A stretch of 64,000 bases of DNA, taken from assembly GCA_964603155.1 (NCBI GenBank), contig CAZRTZ010000001.1:144702-208701 (forward strand). Reading direction: 5' to 3'. Below, in pieces: positions 1 to 8,901 of this stretch (its first letter is position 1; every line of letters starts with the position of its first letter). The position numbers were made by a program, and so were the translations under genes. The notes beneath the pieces were generated by a model. It did not search any database, had not been told where the DNA came from, and worked only from the letters and a program-made list of their open reading frames with translations. The stretch comes from VAUL01 sp964603155 (GTDB lineage: Bacteria > Desulfobacterota > Desulfuromonadia > Desulfuromonadales > BM103).

Positions 1-3000
1 GTTGTCGACCACTATAATCTCAAGTTTTTCGTATTGGCTGTACCTTTCCAGACTCTCCAGACATTGGCGAGTAAGATCTAGATTGTTATAGGTCACCACC
101 ACGACACTGACCTTGGGATCACATTCGGAGGATTCTGCTTGTTGGACAAGCATCTCGGCACGATGCTGCCAAGTCTGCCCCTGTGCAAACAATTTACGCC
201 GCTGAACCAGGTCCTTCGGCTCAGATTGGCTTAGAACGGTGCGTACCGCCAGCAGGAAAGCGTCTTTACCTGCAGCCGTATATACCAAGCCTTCAAACTG
301 TGTCATCTCAGGTAGGTCGACAGCCACAATCGGTTTGCCAGCGCACAAATATTCATATGCCTTGACTGGATTGGTTGCCAATGTCAGCGGGACCGTCTTG
401 AAGGGTAGCAAGCAAACATCAAAGCCATACAAATAATATGGTAGCTGCCCATAGGGTACTTCACCCGTGAATGTCACGTTCTGTAACTTTGATAGCTTCG
501 CTTTTGCATTGACAGTGTCTGAACCGATCAAAATCACATGGCAATCCGGATGCTGTCTTGCGACGGCCTCGACCAGATCAAGATCAAACCACTCAGCAAT
601 CGCACCATAGTAGCCAATCACACGGCGTCCGACCGCATCCTTATAGGTTGTATTGGGAGTTTGTGCGAAGTGTTTATAATCGCAAGCGTTGCGAATCAAG
701 GTTCGACGCCTTGTCGATTCAGGAATAAATTCATCCAACCAAGTCGAAGTTGTAATTATTAACTCAGCCTCGCTTAATAGACGTTTTTCAAGTTGAATCA
801 GAGATTCGGCATTGTTACCAAAACCCTCATGATAGTCCATACAGTCATAAACAAAGCGGCCATTTGGAAGCACAGAGGCAATATCGTGCCAGAAGGGGTG
901 GTCAACAATGGAAACAATCTGCTTGGATTCCGCCCAAATCAATACCTCACCAATGCTTTGCCGAAGCTGAGTGATAGTCTCAGGGCTAGGGGCTCCGGAG
1001 TATATCGACATGGCGCCTTCTGCAAAAAGTTGCACCTGAAAAATCTGCGCAGTATCCCCAATCTGCTCAATTTCAAAGCCTACCCGTTCGTCATCTATTA
1101 AGGATGGCGAAACATAAAAAACACGGTGCCCTGAGGCAGCCAAAGCTAACGCTAACTGTTGCGGGCGCTGGTGTCGAAAATGCCAATCGATGACACCCCA
1201 GAAAATATAGTCGGGCTTATCGAAGTTCTGACTGATAGGCCTAATAGTGGGTGCCCTAAATTTTGCTGCCCGCAAAAAAACGCGTTGAATCGAACGGCCG
1301 ACTTGGCGTAGAAATCGGTGATAAGTAAAACTTACCAGTCGTCTCGCAGGCAGCGGCAATGGAAGATCGTGATAGCGGTTGAGCAAAAGCTGGCTTAATT
1401 GCTGTTGATCTTGCTTAGTCAATCCAAAACGAAACAAGCGGGCCGCAAAACGTAAAGGGCGTGTAATCCGCCAAGAAAATCCATTTTTTATGTGCTCGAC
1501 ACGTTCCAGTGCTATGTCGCGTTCCATTACTGCAACATCACGTTCTTTTGCTGCAACATCGCGCTCAGCTATCAAAATATCCAGATCTGCCTTTACCTGT
1601 TCAATTTGCTCAATTAATGAGTTAGTAAAGTCAATAGATTTTTCTGTACGTTTTATATTGCAGATACTAGAATATTCCTCGTTTTCTGCACTGTTGAGAT
1701 TTATTGTTGGCATAGCTTTAATAATATATTGGTAGACATTACCTTGCTGTCTTGTTTTTAGTGCTGATGCAAGCCACTCTGGAAGCTTGTCCCACGACGA
1801 TGAAAACTCAGAAAATTCTGGCTCAATATTCCTTGTTTCTATGCAACAGATGGTCAATCCTGCTTCTGACAACATATGTTCCAAACTATTTAATGACCAA
1901 TACCTTAAATGGGTATAATCAAGAAGACCTGTCTCCCTGTACTTAAAATCGTTAGTTATTAACTCAGAAACAATGCCGTTATAACACACATTTGGCACTG
2001 AAATGACAACGTATCCATCGCTGTTTAAATGTCTGAGCAGTGACCGCAAACAACCTTGCGGGTCGCGTAAGTGCTCAAGAACATCCGCTGCAACAATTAT
2101 ATCAAAAGTACGGTCGCCAAGAATTTCATCCCAATTCGCAGTATCAATATCAACGATAGCCAGTTCTTCACAATAAGGCCTCGCATACTCAGCGCTATTT
2201 TGATCACACTCGACACCAAAAACACTGCAATGCGCATACTCACAAAGGATTTTTGACATTACACCACAAGCACATCCAAGCTCGAGGACATTTTTGTTTT
2301 TACCAATCAGTCCAACAACTTTTGCTGCTGTACTGTCACCAAATGGATCAAACTCATAATAGTAATGGGAAGACATTCTTTTAATTAATTTGTTTGTTTC
2401 GCATATTTTACCAGTTTTAGCTTCATTATTACATTCATCAATATCGCACAAATACTTATCAAATTTGTCTGCGTTTTTTACAATATATTCAGGAAGCACA
2501 TACTCTGCTACCATTGGTGTAAATGTAAGATTTCTCCCAAAAATGTCTATGCCACGACTTATGGCATCGGCAATAATTTGTGTGTCTAAATATTTTTCAT
2601 TGTTGTATTCATTATGTGAGTATGATTTAATTTTGGTGATAATCGACTCAACCCCCCCTAAGTAACTGAAGTGCCATCCACCATTATCAATAATAACGAT
2701 GTTTTTATCATATTCTTCGCTATTTGATTGTAATTTAGAAGATAGTTCCATAACTAAATTACGTATTTTTTGTGGAGACAATCCGTTCATGTAATCTACC
2801 ATTGCCGACCATGGTAAATTTTGCATCTGATCACAAGCATTATTTAAATAGTAGTAAAATAGGGTCTGACGAAATAGTTTAGTCCCCTTCATTTTCGAGG
2901 CAGACTCAACCACCTCTGGATTAGGAATTTCATCAACATCAGAAATAATAATTTGTGTCCCAGGCTTACAATCAATCAATCCCCTCGCTATTGCATTTCT

Positions 3001-3246
3001 CTGATGGGCCTCCAAGATCCAGGGGTCAGATGAATCAGGCATGTCATCTACGACAACATGAACAATTTTATCGGCAAATTTTTCAAACCTTTGCTTGTTA
3101 TCGTAATAGTAAAGTGGCTTATCATTATTTTGAAATGTTTTTGTTGCCTCCACCAAAACAAATCTATCTACCACAGCGTTTAATGTGTTTAATCGTATTT
3201 CAAGCAAGTCAAGTTCATTGAAAAACGTGAAGGTATCTATGATCAT
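1..3246 (-). CDS. Very large multidomain glycosyltransferase/methyltransferase, 3' end outside window
   Basis: An uninterrupted minus-strand frame of 1082 codons runs from ATG at 3246 to the window edge without a stop, so the protein is longer than seen. Residues 1 to about 290 resemble glycosyltransferase family 17 (opening MIIDTFTFFNELDLLEIRL, then IIISDVDEIPNPE). Residues about 300-470 are a class I SAM methyltransferase (VLELGCACG near 317, then ADVLEHLRDP). Residues about 540-585 form a charged coiled coil with repeated ERDVA units, ending in the FSWRITRPLR phrase common in multidomain glycosyltransferases. Residues about 680-1040 look like a GT4-type enzyme (DYIFWGVIDWHFRHQRPQQLA, later YEYLCAGKPIVA), and a GT2 domain begins near 1045 (VSVVVVTYNNLDLTRQCLESL). 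The start overlaps the wzt stop as ATGA. The first half is visibly more AT-rich than the second, so a fusion of modules is likely. Inferred role: O-antigen assembly or termination. Substrates are unknown. Confidence 0.85.
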   Translation of the reverse strand, partial: MIIDTFTFFNELDLLEIRLNTLNAVVDRFVLVEATKTFQNNDKPLYYYDNKQRFEKFADKIVHVVVDDMPDSSDPWILEAHQRNAIARGLIDCKPGTQIIISDVDEIPNPEVVESASKMKGTKLFRQTLFYYYLNNACDQMQNLPWSAMVDYMNGLSPQKIRNLVMELSSKLQSNSEEYDKNIVIIDNGGWHFSYLGGVESIITKIKSYSHNEYNNEKYLDTQIIADAISRGIDIFGRNLTFTPMVAEYVLPEYIVKNADKFDKYLCDIDECNNEAKTGKICETNKLIKRMSSHYYYEFDPFGDSTAAKVVGLIGKNKNVLELGCACGVMSKILCEYAHCSVFGVECDQNSAEYARPYCEELAIVDIDTANWDEILGDRTFDIIVAADVLEHLRDPQGCLRSLLRHLNSDGYVVISVPNVCYNGIVSELITNDFKYRETGLLDYTHLRYWSLNSLEHMLSEAGLTICCIETRNIEPEFSEFSSSWDKLPEWLASALKTRQQGNVYQYIIKAMPTINLNSAENEEYSSICNIKRTEKSIDFTNSLIEQIEQVKADLDILIAERDVAAKERDVAVMERDIALERVEHIKNGFSWRITRPLRFAARLFRFGLTKQDQQQLSQLLLNRYHDLPLPLPARRLVSFTYHRFLRQVGRSIQRVFLRAAKFRAPTIRPISQNFDKPDYIFWGVIDWHFRHQRPQQLALALAASGHRVFYVSPSLIDDERVGFEIEQIGDTAQIFQVQLFAEGAMSIYSGAPSPETITQLRQSIGEVLIWAESKQIVSIVDHPFWHDIASVLPNGRFVYDCMDYHEGFGNNAESLIQLEKRLLSEAELIITTSTWLDEFIPESTRRRTLIRNACDYKHFAQTPNTTYKDAVGRRVIGYYGAIAEWFDLDLVEAVARQHPDCHVILIGSDTVNAKAKLSKLQNVTFTGEVPYGQLPYYLYGFDVCLLPFKTVPLTLATNPVKAYEYLCAGKPIVAVDLPEMTQFEGLVYTAAGKDAFLLAVRTVLSQSEPKDLVQRRKLFAQGQTWQHRAEMLVQQAESSECDPKVSVVVVTYNNLDLTRQCLESLERYSQYEKLEIIVVDN

Positions 3247-4559
3247 AGCACTTTCCCATCGTCACGGTGCTCTTGCATAACTGTTATATTTGACCTTAAA
3301 GCCAAGAGTACGTGCACAGGCTGCTCAGATGATATATTGAAGACAATGGCATTCACAATATCGTCTGCACCTACAAGCTTGCCGCTTTCATCAACATAGG
3401 ATATTGACGCTCTAAATGAATAAGAACCTGGGTGAAGAAGTGGCAAACCCATCTTAAATTCAATTATAACTTCTGCACCACACCTTGGTGGATAAATTAT
3501 CATTCCCTCGTCATCAGTATTGCCACTCGCTATATCTATACCACGAACATTTCTCAAGCTGTAACCGACAATTAATTTGCTTTCATCGTGTAAACTATTG
3601 TTTCTAAATTTCATTCTCAAATAGATGGACGAGTCGTTTTGCACCGAATCTGTTGGGTTGCCAGCCTTATCGCAGACTGTTATCTCCGTAAACACACATT
3701 TTTGGTTTCCAAATCTAAGTTTTCCATTAAAGTTCCTTACGTATTTGTCGGTATAATTTGCCTCACAAGAAACGTTTACAGACTCACTTGGTGAAACAAG
3801 TCTCTGTTGAGAACTTAAGTTTGCGAGGTAACTGTCAACTGTTGTCGCTGTATCTCCAAGTTCCTCTATAATTCCTCTGTCAACCCAAATCGCCATATCA
3901 CACAATGTTTTTACAGCAGTCGCATCATGCGAGACAAACAGAATTGTCGTGCCTCTCTCCCTGAGTTGATTAAATCGATACATACATTTATGAACAAAAT
4001 ACGCATCGCCTACAGCGAGGGCCTCATCTACAACAAGAACGTCGGGTGACACACTCGCCTGAACTGAAAAAGCAAGCCTCACAAACATACCGCTAGAATA
4101 TGTTTTGACTGGTTGATCTATAAAATCACCAATCTCTGAAAAATTTACTATATCATCGTAAATTTCACTAGTCTCCTCACTTGTCAATCCAAGCAGGGCA
4201 GCACTCATATAAACATTCTCACGTCCAGTGAATTCAGGATTAAACCCTGCACCTAACTCCAACAAGGCCGCTACTCTTCCATTGATATAGATGCTCCCAC
4301 TCGTAGGCGTGAGTGTTCCACAAATCATCTGTAACAATGTAGATTTACCAGAACCATTACGGCCTATAATGCCAACAGTCTCTCCCCGTTTAATCTGAAA
4401 AGAAACATCGCGAAGCGCCCAAAATTCTCTGTAATATGTTCGAGACGAGCACCGAACTAAATCTTTGAAAAAAAACTGCTTGAGCCTATCCCTTGGATTA
4501 TCGTAGATATGGTAGCACTTGCTGAGGTTAGAAACTTGGATTGCTACATCAGGGGACAT
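3243..4559 (-). CDS. wzt: O-antigen ABC exporter ATP-binding protein with C-terminal glycan-binding domain (Wzt)
   Basis: Nucleotide-binding subunit of the ABC transporter that flips undecaprenyl-linked O-antigen across the inner membrane, partner of the permease at 5322-6131. Walker A is GRNGSGKST (about residues 66-74), the signature is YSSGMFVRL and Walker B is VLVVDEALAVGD. A C-terminal extension of roughly 180 residues, rich in beta strands, matches the Wzt C-terminal domain that in known systems recognises the modified end of the O-chain. I chose ATG at 4559 because AGAGG lies 7-8 bp upstream and the protein then opens MSPDVAIQVSNLSKCY. A TTG 60 bp further upstream has no ribosome site. 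438 residues. It overlaps the next gene by ATGA. Assignment is firm; the glycan recognised is unknown. Confidence 0.93.
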   Translation of the reverse strand: MSPDVAIQVSNLSKCYHIYDNPRDRLKQFFFKDLVRCSSRTYYREFWALRDVSFQIKRGETVGIIGRNGSGKSTLLQMICGTLTPTSGSIYINGRVAALLELGAGFNPEFTGRENVYMSAALLGLTSEETSEIYDDIVNFSEIGDFIDQPVKTYSSGMFVRLAFSVQASVSPDVLVVDEALAVGDAYFVHKCMYRFNQLRERGTTILFVSHDATAVKTLCDMAIWVDRGIIEELGDTATTVDSYLANLSSQQRLVSPSESVNVSCEANYTDKYVRNFNGKLRFGNQKCVFTEITVCDKAGNPTDSVQNDSSIYLRMKFRNNSLHDESKLIVGYSLRNVRGIDIASGNTDDEGMIIYPPRCGAEVIIEFKMGLPLLHPGSYSFRASISYVDESGKLVGADDIVNAIVFNISSEQPVHVLLALRSNITVMQEHRDDGKVL

Positions 4560-4674
4560 CAACAGACCTCTTCGCCATTTATCATAAAAACGCCATAAGC
4601 CATGCGACAACAAACTCAAAAAACATCACAAGATATCACCTTAAGATACGCGTAGGATTTCGTCAAAACACCCT

Positions 4675-5292
4675 TCAATCAGAAGTCTTTTGTACGTATA
4701 TTTGATAGAATTGATAATTGGCAATTGACATTATATTTATCTTACCAGAATACAGTGTCGTAAATGCATCAATTGCTGCTTTTGGTGAAAATAAAGGGTT
4801 TTTATTATCACCACCCAAATAATCATCAAAAGCCATGATCCCACCTGTTTTTAGCAACCTAAAGCAAAGAACAGCATCACACAACACGTCAGGCGCTTCA
4901 TGTGAACCATCAATATAGATAAATTCAAAATAATTTTTATAATCACACAAAAGCCTTGGCAAGCATACGTCAGAAAAACCTTTGTGAATAATTAGGTCAA
5001 CATTTTTAACACACTTACTAATTGCTTCTTTGGTGTTCTTTGCAAACCGCGACTCTACTAAATTCATTTCGATGCCAGTAGATTTTTGTTCTAAACCACC
5101 TTCCCAAGTATCAACACAATGAATTTCTATATCTGACGAGCAACCTAATTTATCTATTAGATAGCAAGTGCTTGCGCCTTCATATGACCCTATCTCAAGA
5201 ATTTTTTTTGGATTAAACTGTAAAAATATCTGATCCCAATTGTTTTTTGCTACATCAGCGAACCATGTATTAGTGAATTTGTATCCACCCAT
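4675..5292 (-). CDS. Class I SAM-dependent methyltransferase lying between wzm and wzt
   Basis: 205 residues with a Rossmann methyltransferase pattern of the Methyltransf_24 type: ILEIGSYEGASTCYL (motif I), HCVDTWEGG (motif II, acidic residue), YIDGSHEAPDVLCDA and a late GGIMAFDDY. This family includes sugar O-methyltransferases. It starts with ATG at 5292. The gene sits between the exporter permease and ATPase genes, 29 bp after wzm and 115 bp before wzt. In ABC-exported O-antigens a terminal methyl group often caps the chain and is read by the Wzt C-terminal domain, so a capping role is a reasonable inference. The gene is markedly AT-rich compared with the rfb genes next door. The acceptor is not predictable from sequence. 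Confidence 0.75.
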   Translation of the reverse strand: MGGYKFTNTWFADVAKNNWDQIFLQFNPKKILEIGSYEGASTCYLIDKLGCSSDIEIHCVDTWEGGLEQKSTGIEMNLVESRFAKNTKEAISKCVKNVDLIIHKGFSDVCLPRLLCDYKNYFEFIYIDGSHEAPDVLCDAVLCFRLLKTGGIMAFDDYLGGDNKNPLFSPKAAIDAFTTLYSGKINIMSIANYQFYQIYVQKTSD

Positions 5293-5321
5293 ATAACCCT
5301 ACTTTCTCCTTATTGAAAAGG

Positions 5322-6131
5322 CTACAAAATATCGGCAAAACCCTTCCGAGTTCTCTGAAACCAACCCAGGCCAAGCCATGCCATTGATATTCCCAGAAGC
5401 ATCGTCAGGCACCACCCTGACCAAGATGGCACCTTACCCAAAATCAGCACATCCCGTATTTGCTCGATGATAAAAGTCAAAGGATTCAAGTAAATAAAAA
5501 TGCGATATTTTTCAGGTAAAGCAGATACTGGGTAAAAAATTGGGCTCATAAACAAAAGGATTGTTGTCAGCATACCAATCGCTTGGGCGATATCGCGCAC
5601 GTACACCCCGAAAGACGCCAGAAACCAGCTGAGCCCAAGGGTCATCAACACAAGCGGCGCGATGACAAACGGGGCAAATATGAGCGTCCAAGGTAGACTA
5701 CCAGTAAGTAATCCGTAGAATATGACCAGCACAATCAGGCTGATCACACCATGGAAAAGCGCCGCACCCATGGTAATCAGGGGGAGTATTTCCAATGGGA
5801 AAACCACCTTCTTCACGTAGTTGACATTGCCGGTGATCAGAGAGGGGGCACGATTGACACATTCGGCAAACAGGTTGAAAACAATCAACCCGGAAAAGAG
5901 AATGAGAGCAAATTCGAATTTGCTCTCGCCACCGTTCCCCCACCGGGCCTTGAAGACTACGCTGAATACAAAGGTGTAAATAGTCAGCATCAGGATGGGA
6001 TTAAAAAACGACCATAGCAAGCCAAGGATCGAACCTCGGTAACGACCGACCACCTCCCGTTTGATCATCTGCCAAATAAGATTACGAAACCTCCAGATAT
6101 CTTGAGGCATCTTTATCAGAGTAAGGTTCAT
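5322..6131 (-). CDS. wzm: O-antigen ABC exporter permease (Wzm, ABC-2 family)
   Basis: Membrane subunit of the Wzm/Wzt O-antigen exporter. The cytoplasmic start (MPQDIWRFRNLIWQMIKREVVGRYRGS) and the phrase GSILGLLWSFFNPILMLTIYTFVF are typical of polysaccharide ABC-2 permeases. Around six hydrophobic segments follow, with the conserved MSPIFYPVSALPEKYR and LNPLTFIIEQIRDVL near the C-terminus. I chose ATG at 6131 (269 residues): GGAAGG lies about 8 bp upstream and it clears the rfbC stop at 6161. An ATG at 6194 would overlap rfbC by 34 bp. It implies an ABC-transporter-dependent O-antigen rather than a Wzx/Wzy one; no wzy or wzx is visible in this window. Confidence 0.92.
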   Translation of the reverse strand: MNLTLIKMPQDIWRFRNLIWQMIKREVVGRYRGSILGLLWSFFNPILMLTIYTFVFSVVFKARWGNGGESKFEFALILFSGLIVFNLFAECVNRAPSLITGNVNYVKKVVFPLEILPLITMGAALFHGVISLIVLVIFYGLLTGSLPWTLIFAPFVIAPLVLMTLGLSWFLASFGVYVRDIAQAIGMLTTILLFMSPIFYPVSALPEKYRIFIYLNPLTFIIEQIRDVLILGKVPSWSGWCLTMLLGISMAWLGLGWFQRTRKGFADIL

Positions 6132-6160
6132 TCCAATCACCTTCCCTCTTCCACAACGAA

Positions 6161-6736
6161 TTAGAAGGCCGAAGTTACTAGTGCCGGCAACCATTCAGGA
6201 CTTTGATCCTGCAAAAAAGGAAGTTGCCGGTCCTTATCTGACATAACAATCTGACTGTGAATTTCAGTTGGCCACTCGACCCCAATTTGCGGATCATCCC
6301 AGCGAATTCCGGCTTCCGACGGCGGATGGTAGTAATTCGTACATCGGTAGACAAAATCGGCGACTTCTGAGAGGACGACAAATCCGTGCGCAAAGCCTGG
6401 AGGTATATACATCTGCCGGTGGATAATATCGTCCAATACCGCTCCGGTCCACTGCCCAAAGGTAGGCGACCCCCGCCGCACATCAACCGCAACGTCGAAA
6501 ACCCGCCCCCGCGCAACGCGTACCAACTTCCCCTGGGGTTGTTGTAATTGATAGTGCAGGCCGCGCAGGACGCCGCGTCGCGAGCGGGATTGATTGTCTT
6601 GAACAAACCTTATGTCCAACCCGGCCTCTATAAACATACTCTCACGATAGGTTTCAACAAAAAATCCCCGCTCATCACCGAATACTTTCGGCTCGAAAAT
6701 CAGGACGCCGGGGAGGCAGGTTTCAATAATTTTCAT
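6161..6736 (-). CDS. rfbC: dTDP-4-dehydrorhamnose 3,5-epimerase
   Basis: Third enzyme of dTDP-L-rhamnose synthesis; it epimerises C3 and C5 of dTDP-4-keto-6-deoxyglucose. Cupin fold family, 191 residues, close to the usual 180-185. Recognisable pieces are the opening KVFGDERGFFVETY, SRRGVLRGLHYQ (His61 is the likely catalytic base), FDVAVDVRRGSPTFGQW and YIPPGFAHGFVVLSE. ATG at 6736 gives the normal family start; an in-frame TTG at 6769 adds 11 non-conserved residues and is less likely. It lies in the same direction as rfbB, rfbD and rfbA upstream, separated from rfbA by a small coiled-coil gene. Confidence 0.96.
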   Translation of the reverse strand: MKIIETCLPGVLIFEPKVFGDERGFFVETYRESMFIEAGLDIRFVQDNQSRSRRGVLRGLHYQLQQPQGKLVRVARGRVFDVAVDVRRGSPTFGQWTGAVLDDIIHRQMYIPPGFAHGFVVLSEVADFVYRCTNYYHPPSEAGIRWDDPQIGVEWPTEIHSQIVMSDKDRQLPFLQDQSPEWLPALVTSAF

Positions 6737-6802
6737 AGAATCCGTTACAAGGAAAAGAAATCGTGACAAAATTTTGTGATGTATGATCCGTAACAGGGAA
6801 AC

Positions 6803-7057
6803 TCAACCACCCTCCTCCATCACTCGATATCCTTTTCTGTGTGCTTCCGTATCCAGACGATGTGCTTTCAGATCATTGGCGACGTTGTCAATCTTCTGAT
6901 TCAAAGCGTTAACTTTGAAATCAATCATATCGAATTTTTCGTCGGTTTTCCTTGAAAGCGCTTGAATCTCAGTATGTAATACATCGTGCCCCTCGGCAAC
7001 CAATTCAATTTTACTTTCCATTCGCTCCAAAATAACTATCAGGTGATCCTTTTCCAT
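6803..7057 (-). CDS. Small coiled-coil protein of unknown function
   Basis: 84 residues beginning MEKDHLIVILERMESKIELV and almost wholly helical with heptad-like spacing (regions 4-25 and 30-62), highly charged, no signal peptide or membrane segment. An excellent ribosome site (AAAGGAGG, 5-6 bp before ATG 7057) supports real translation. It sits between rfbA and rfbC, an unusual position inside a rhamnose cassette. I do not recognise a characterised family. A short coiled coil of this sort could be an oligomeric scaffold, but nothing in the sequence shows a function. Confidence 0.7.
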   Translation of the reverse strand: MEKDHLIVILERMESKIELVAEGHDVLHTEIQALSRKTDEKFDMIDFKVNALNQKIDNVANDLKAHRLDTEAHRKGYRVMEEGG

Positions 7058-7105
7058 GTTCCCTCCTTTAGCGATCCGTGATACGTAATTCGTGACCAGC
7101 AGTCA

Positions 7106-7984
7106 TTAAAACATCAAATCATCACGTAAAACCATTTCCAGATACTGTCGATAAGTCGATTTTGGCGTGTCGGCAACAATCTTTTCAAATTGGGCTCGGT
7201 CGTGAAAGCCTTTGCGGAAGGCGATTTCCTCGAGGCAGGCGATCTTCAGCCCCTGGCGAGCCTCCAGGGTGCCAACAAAGTGGCTGGCTTCGAGCAGACT
7301 CTCGTGGGTGCCGGTATCGAGCCAGGCGATGCCGCGACTGAAGCGCTGAACCCGCAGCTGCCCTTTTTCCAGATAGGCCTTGTTGACATCAGTGATCTCA
7401 AGTTCCCCGCGCGCCGACGGCTTGAGATTCTTGGTGATTTCAACCACCTGTTCATCGTAGAGGTACAGGCCGGGGACGGCAAAATTTGACTTCGGCTGCG
7501 CCGGCTTCTCCTCGATACCCAGCACTCGCCCTTCCCGATCGAACTCGACCACGCCGTAGCGCTCAGGGTCGTGCACCGGATAGCCGAAAATACACGCCCC
7601 TTCTGAAAATTCTCTGACAATCTGGTCAAAATCCATCTTGCCGAAGAAAATGTTATCGCCAAGGATCAGAGCCACTTTCTCGTCGTTGATGAACTCCTCC
7701 CCAACCAGGAAAGCCTGCGCAATCCCTTTCGGCTCCGGCTGCACGGCGTAGGAGAGTTTGATCCCGAAGCGGCTGCCGTCGCCGAGCAACTGCTGGAAGC
7801 GCGGCGTGTCGTGGGGCGTCGATATGATCAGGATGTCACGGATTCCGCCGATCATCAGGGTTGACAGCGGATAGTAGATCATCGGCTTGTCGTAGACCGG
7901 CTGCAGCTGCTTGCTGGCCACGAGGGTCAGCGGATAGAGCCGGCTGCCGGCGCCACCGGCGAGGACGATTCCTTTTTTGAGCAT
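7106..7984 (-). CDS. rfbA: Glucose-1-phosphate thymidylyltransferase
   Basis: First step of dTDP-sugar synthesis: dTTP + glucose-1-phosphate to dTDP-glucose + PPi. 292 residues, the normal length. The nucleotide-binding signature GGAGSRLYPLT is at residues 9-19, followed by KQLQPVYDKPMIYYPLSTLM, ILGDNIFFG, FGYPVHDPERYGVVEFD, SNFAVPGLYLYD and AWLDTGTHESLLEAS, all characteristic of RmlA. ATG at 7984 is preceded by AAAGGG about 8 bp upstream. Its product probably feeds both the rhamnose branch (RfbC/RfbD) and the 3-amino sugar branch (FdtD/FdtB) encoded about 13 kb away. Confidence 0.97.
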   Translation of the reverse strand: MLKKGIVLAGGAGSRLYPLTLVASKQLQPVYDKPMIYYPLSTLMIGGIRDILIISTPHDTPRFQQLLGDGSRFGIKLSYAVQPEPKGIAQAFLVGEEFINDEKVALILGDNIFFGKMDFDQIVREFSEGACIFGYPVHDPERYGVVEFDREGRVLGIEEKPAQPKSNFAVPGLYLYDEQVVEITKNLKPSARGELEITDVNKAYLEKGQLRVQRFSRGIAWLDTGTHESLLEASHFVGTLEARQGLKIACLEEIAFRKGFHDRAQFEKIVADTPKSTYRQYLEMVLRDDLMF

Positions 7985-8023
7985 GACATTTACCCTTTGT
8001 GAGGAGTCAGAAGTGAGGAGTCT

Positions 8024-8899
8024 TCACGGGCTCCGCTCCTGGATGTATCGTTTCAAACTTACCTGCCAATCGGGAATTGATACTCCCGTTGCTTGCAGGT
8101 ATTTCTCCTTGGAAAAGACCGAATAAGGCGGACGCGGTGCGGGCAAAGGGTACTCTTCGGTGCAGATCGGTTCAAGTTTTTTGATCCTAAAAGACGCCCC
8201 CCCGCCCCGCATCTGAGCAACAATTTCCGTGGCAAATTCGTGCCAGTTGCACTCACCAAGATTGCTGAAATGATAAATGCCAAACGCGCTGGCATTGCCG
8301 GCAAGCTCAATCAAATTATAAATGGCCTGTGCCAGGTCGCCGGTATAAGTCGGGGTGCCAAACTGGTCGGCGACGACACGCAGTTCTTCACGTTCCGAAG
8401 CCAGACGAATGATGGTCTCGACAAAGTTCTTGCCACCTGGGCCATAGAGCCAGCTGGTGCGGATGATGAAGAATTTTTCCAGGTCGCTGGCCAGAATTGC
8501 CTGCTCTCCGGCAAGCTTAGAACGGCCGTAGGCGGAAATTGGTCCGACCGGATCCTCCTCCCGATAAGGTGTCGTTTTCCTCCCGTCGAAAACGTAATCG
8601 GTTGAAATATGCACCAGCACCGCACCGACCGCCTTGGCCGCCTCAGCCAGATTCCCCGGCCCAAAACCGTTGACACGAGTCGCCAACTCTTCCTGCTCTT
8701 CACAGGCGTCAACATTGGTAAACGCCGCACAGTTAATGATGACTTCGGGGCGCAGACGCGACAATTCACTCAGCACCTGCGCTCGATCGGTGATATCGAA
8801 CTCAGGTAGATCGTAGCCATGCAATGCGCTGCCTGGTGGAGCCTGTTCGCGCACCTTGCGCGCCAGCATGCCATTGCTGCCGATCAGGGCAATCCGCAC
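8024..8899 (-). CDS. rfbD: dTDP-4-dehydrorhamnose reductase
   Basis: Last step of dTDP-L-rhamnose synthesis, NADPH-dependent reduction at C4. Short-chain dehydrogenase family, 291 residues. Motifs: an N-terminal dinucleotide fold (IGSNGMLARKV), INCAAFTNVDACE, STDYVFDG, the active-site YGRSKLAGE (YxxxK) and IRTSWLYGPGGKNFVETI. The start is GTG at 8899, with GAAGGG 8 bp upstream inside the end of rfbB (stop at 8902-8904), so the two are tightly coupled. Just downstream (8001-8023) lies a short direct repeat of GAGGAGTC. Confidence 0.96.
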   Translation of the reverse strand: MRIALIGSNGMLARKVREQAPPGSALHGYDLPEFDITDRAQVLSELSRLRPEVIINCAAFTNVDACEEQEELATRVNGFGPGNLAEAAKAVGAVLVHISTDYVFDGRKTTPYREEDPVGPISAYGRSKLAGEQAILASDLEKFFIIRTSWLYGPGGKNFVETIIRLASEREELRVVADQFGTPTYTGDLAQAIYNLIELAGNASAFGIYHFSNLGECNWHEFATEIVAQMRGGGASFRIKKLEPICTEEYPLPAPRPPYSVFSKEKYLQATGVSIPDWQVSLKRYIQERSP

Positions 8900-8901
8900 T
8901 T

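Noticed and set aside
183..3221. Several short plus-strand open frames in the first 3.2 kb
   Set aside because: They are antisense to a continuous 1082-codon minus-strand frame with clear glycosyltransferase and methyltransferase motifs that simply lacks a stop inside the window.
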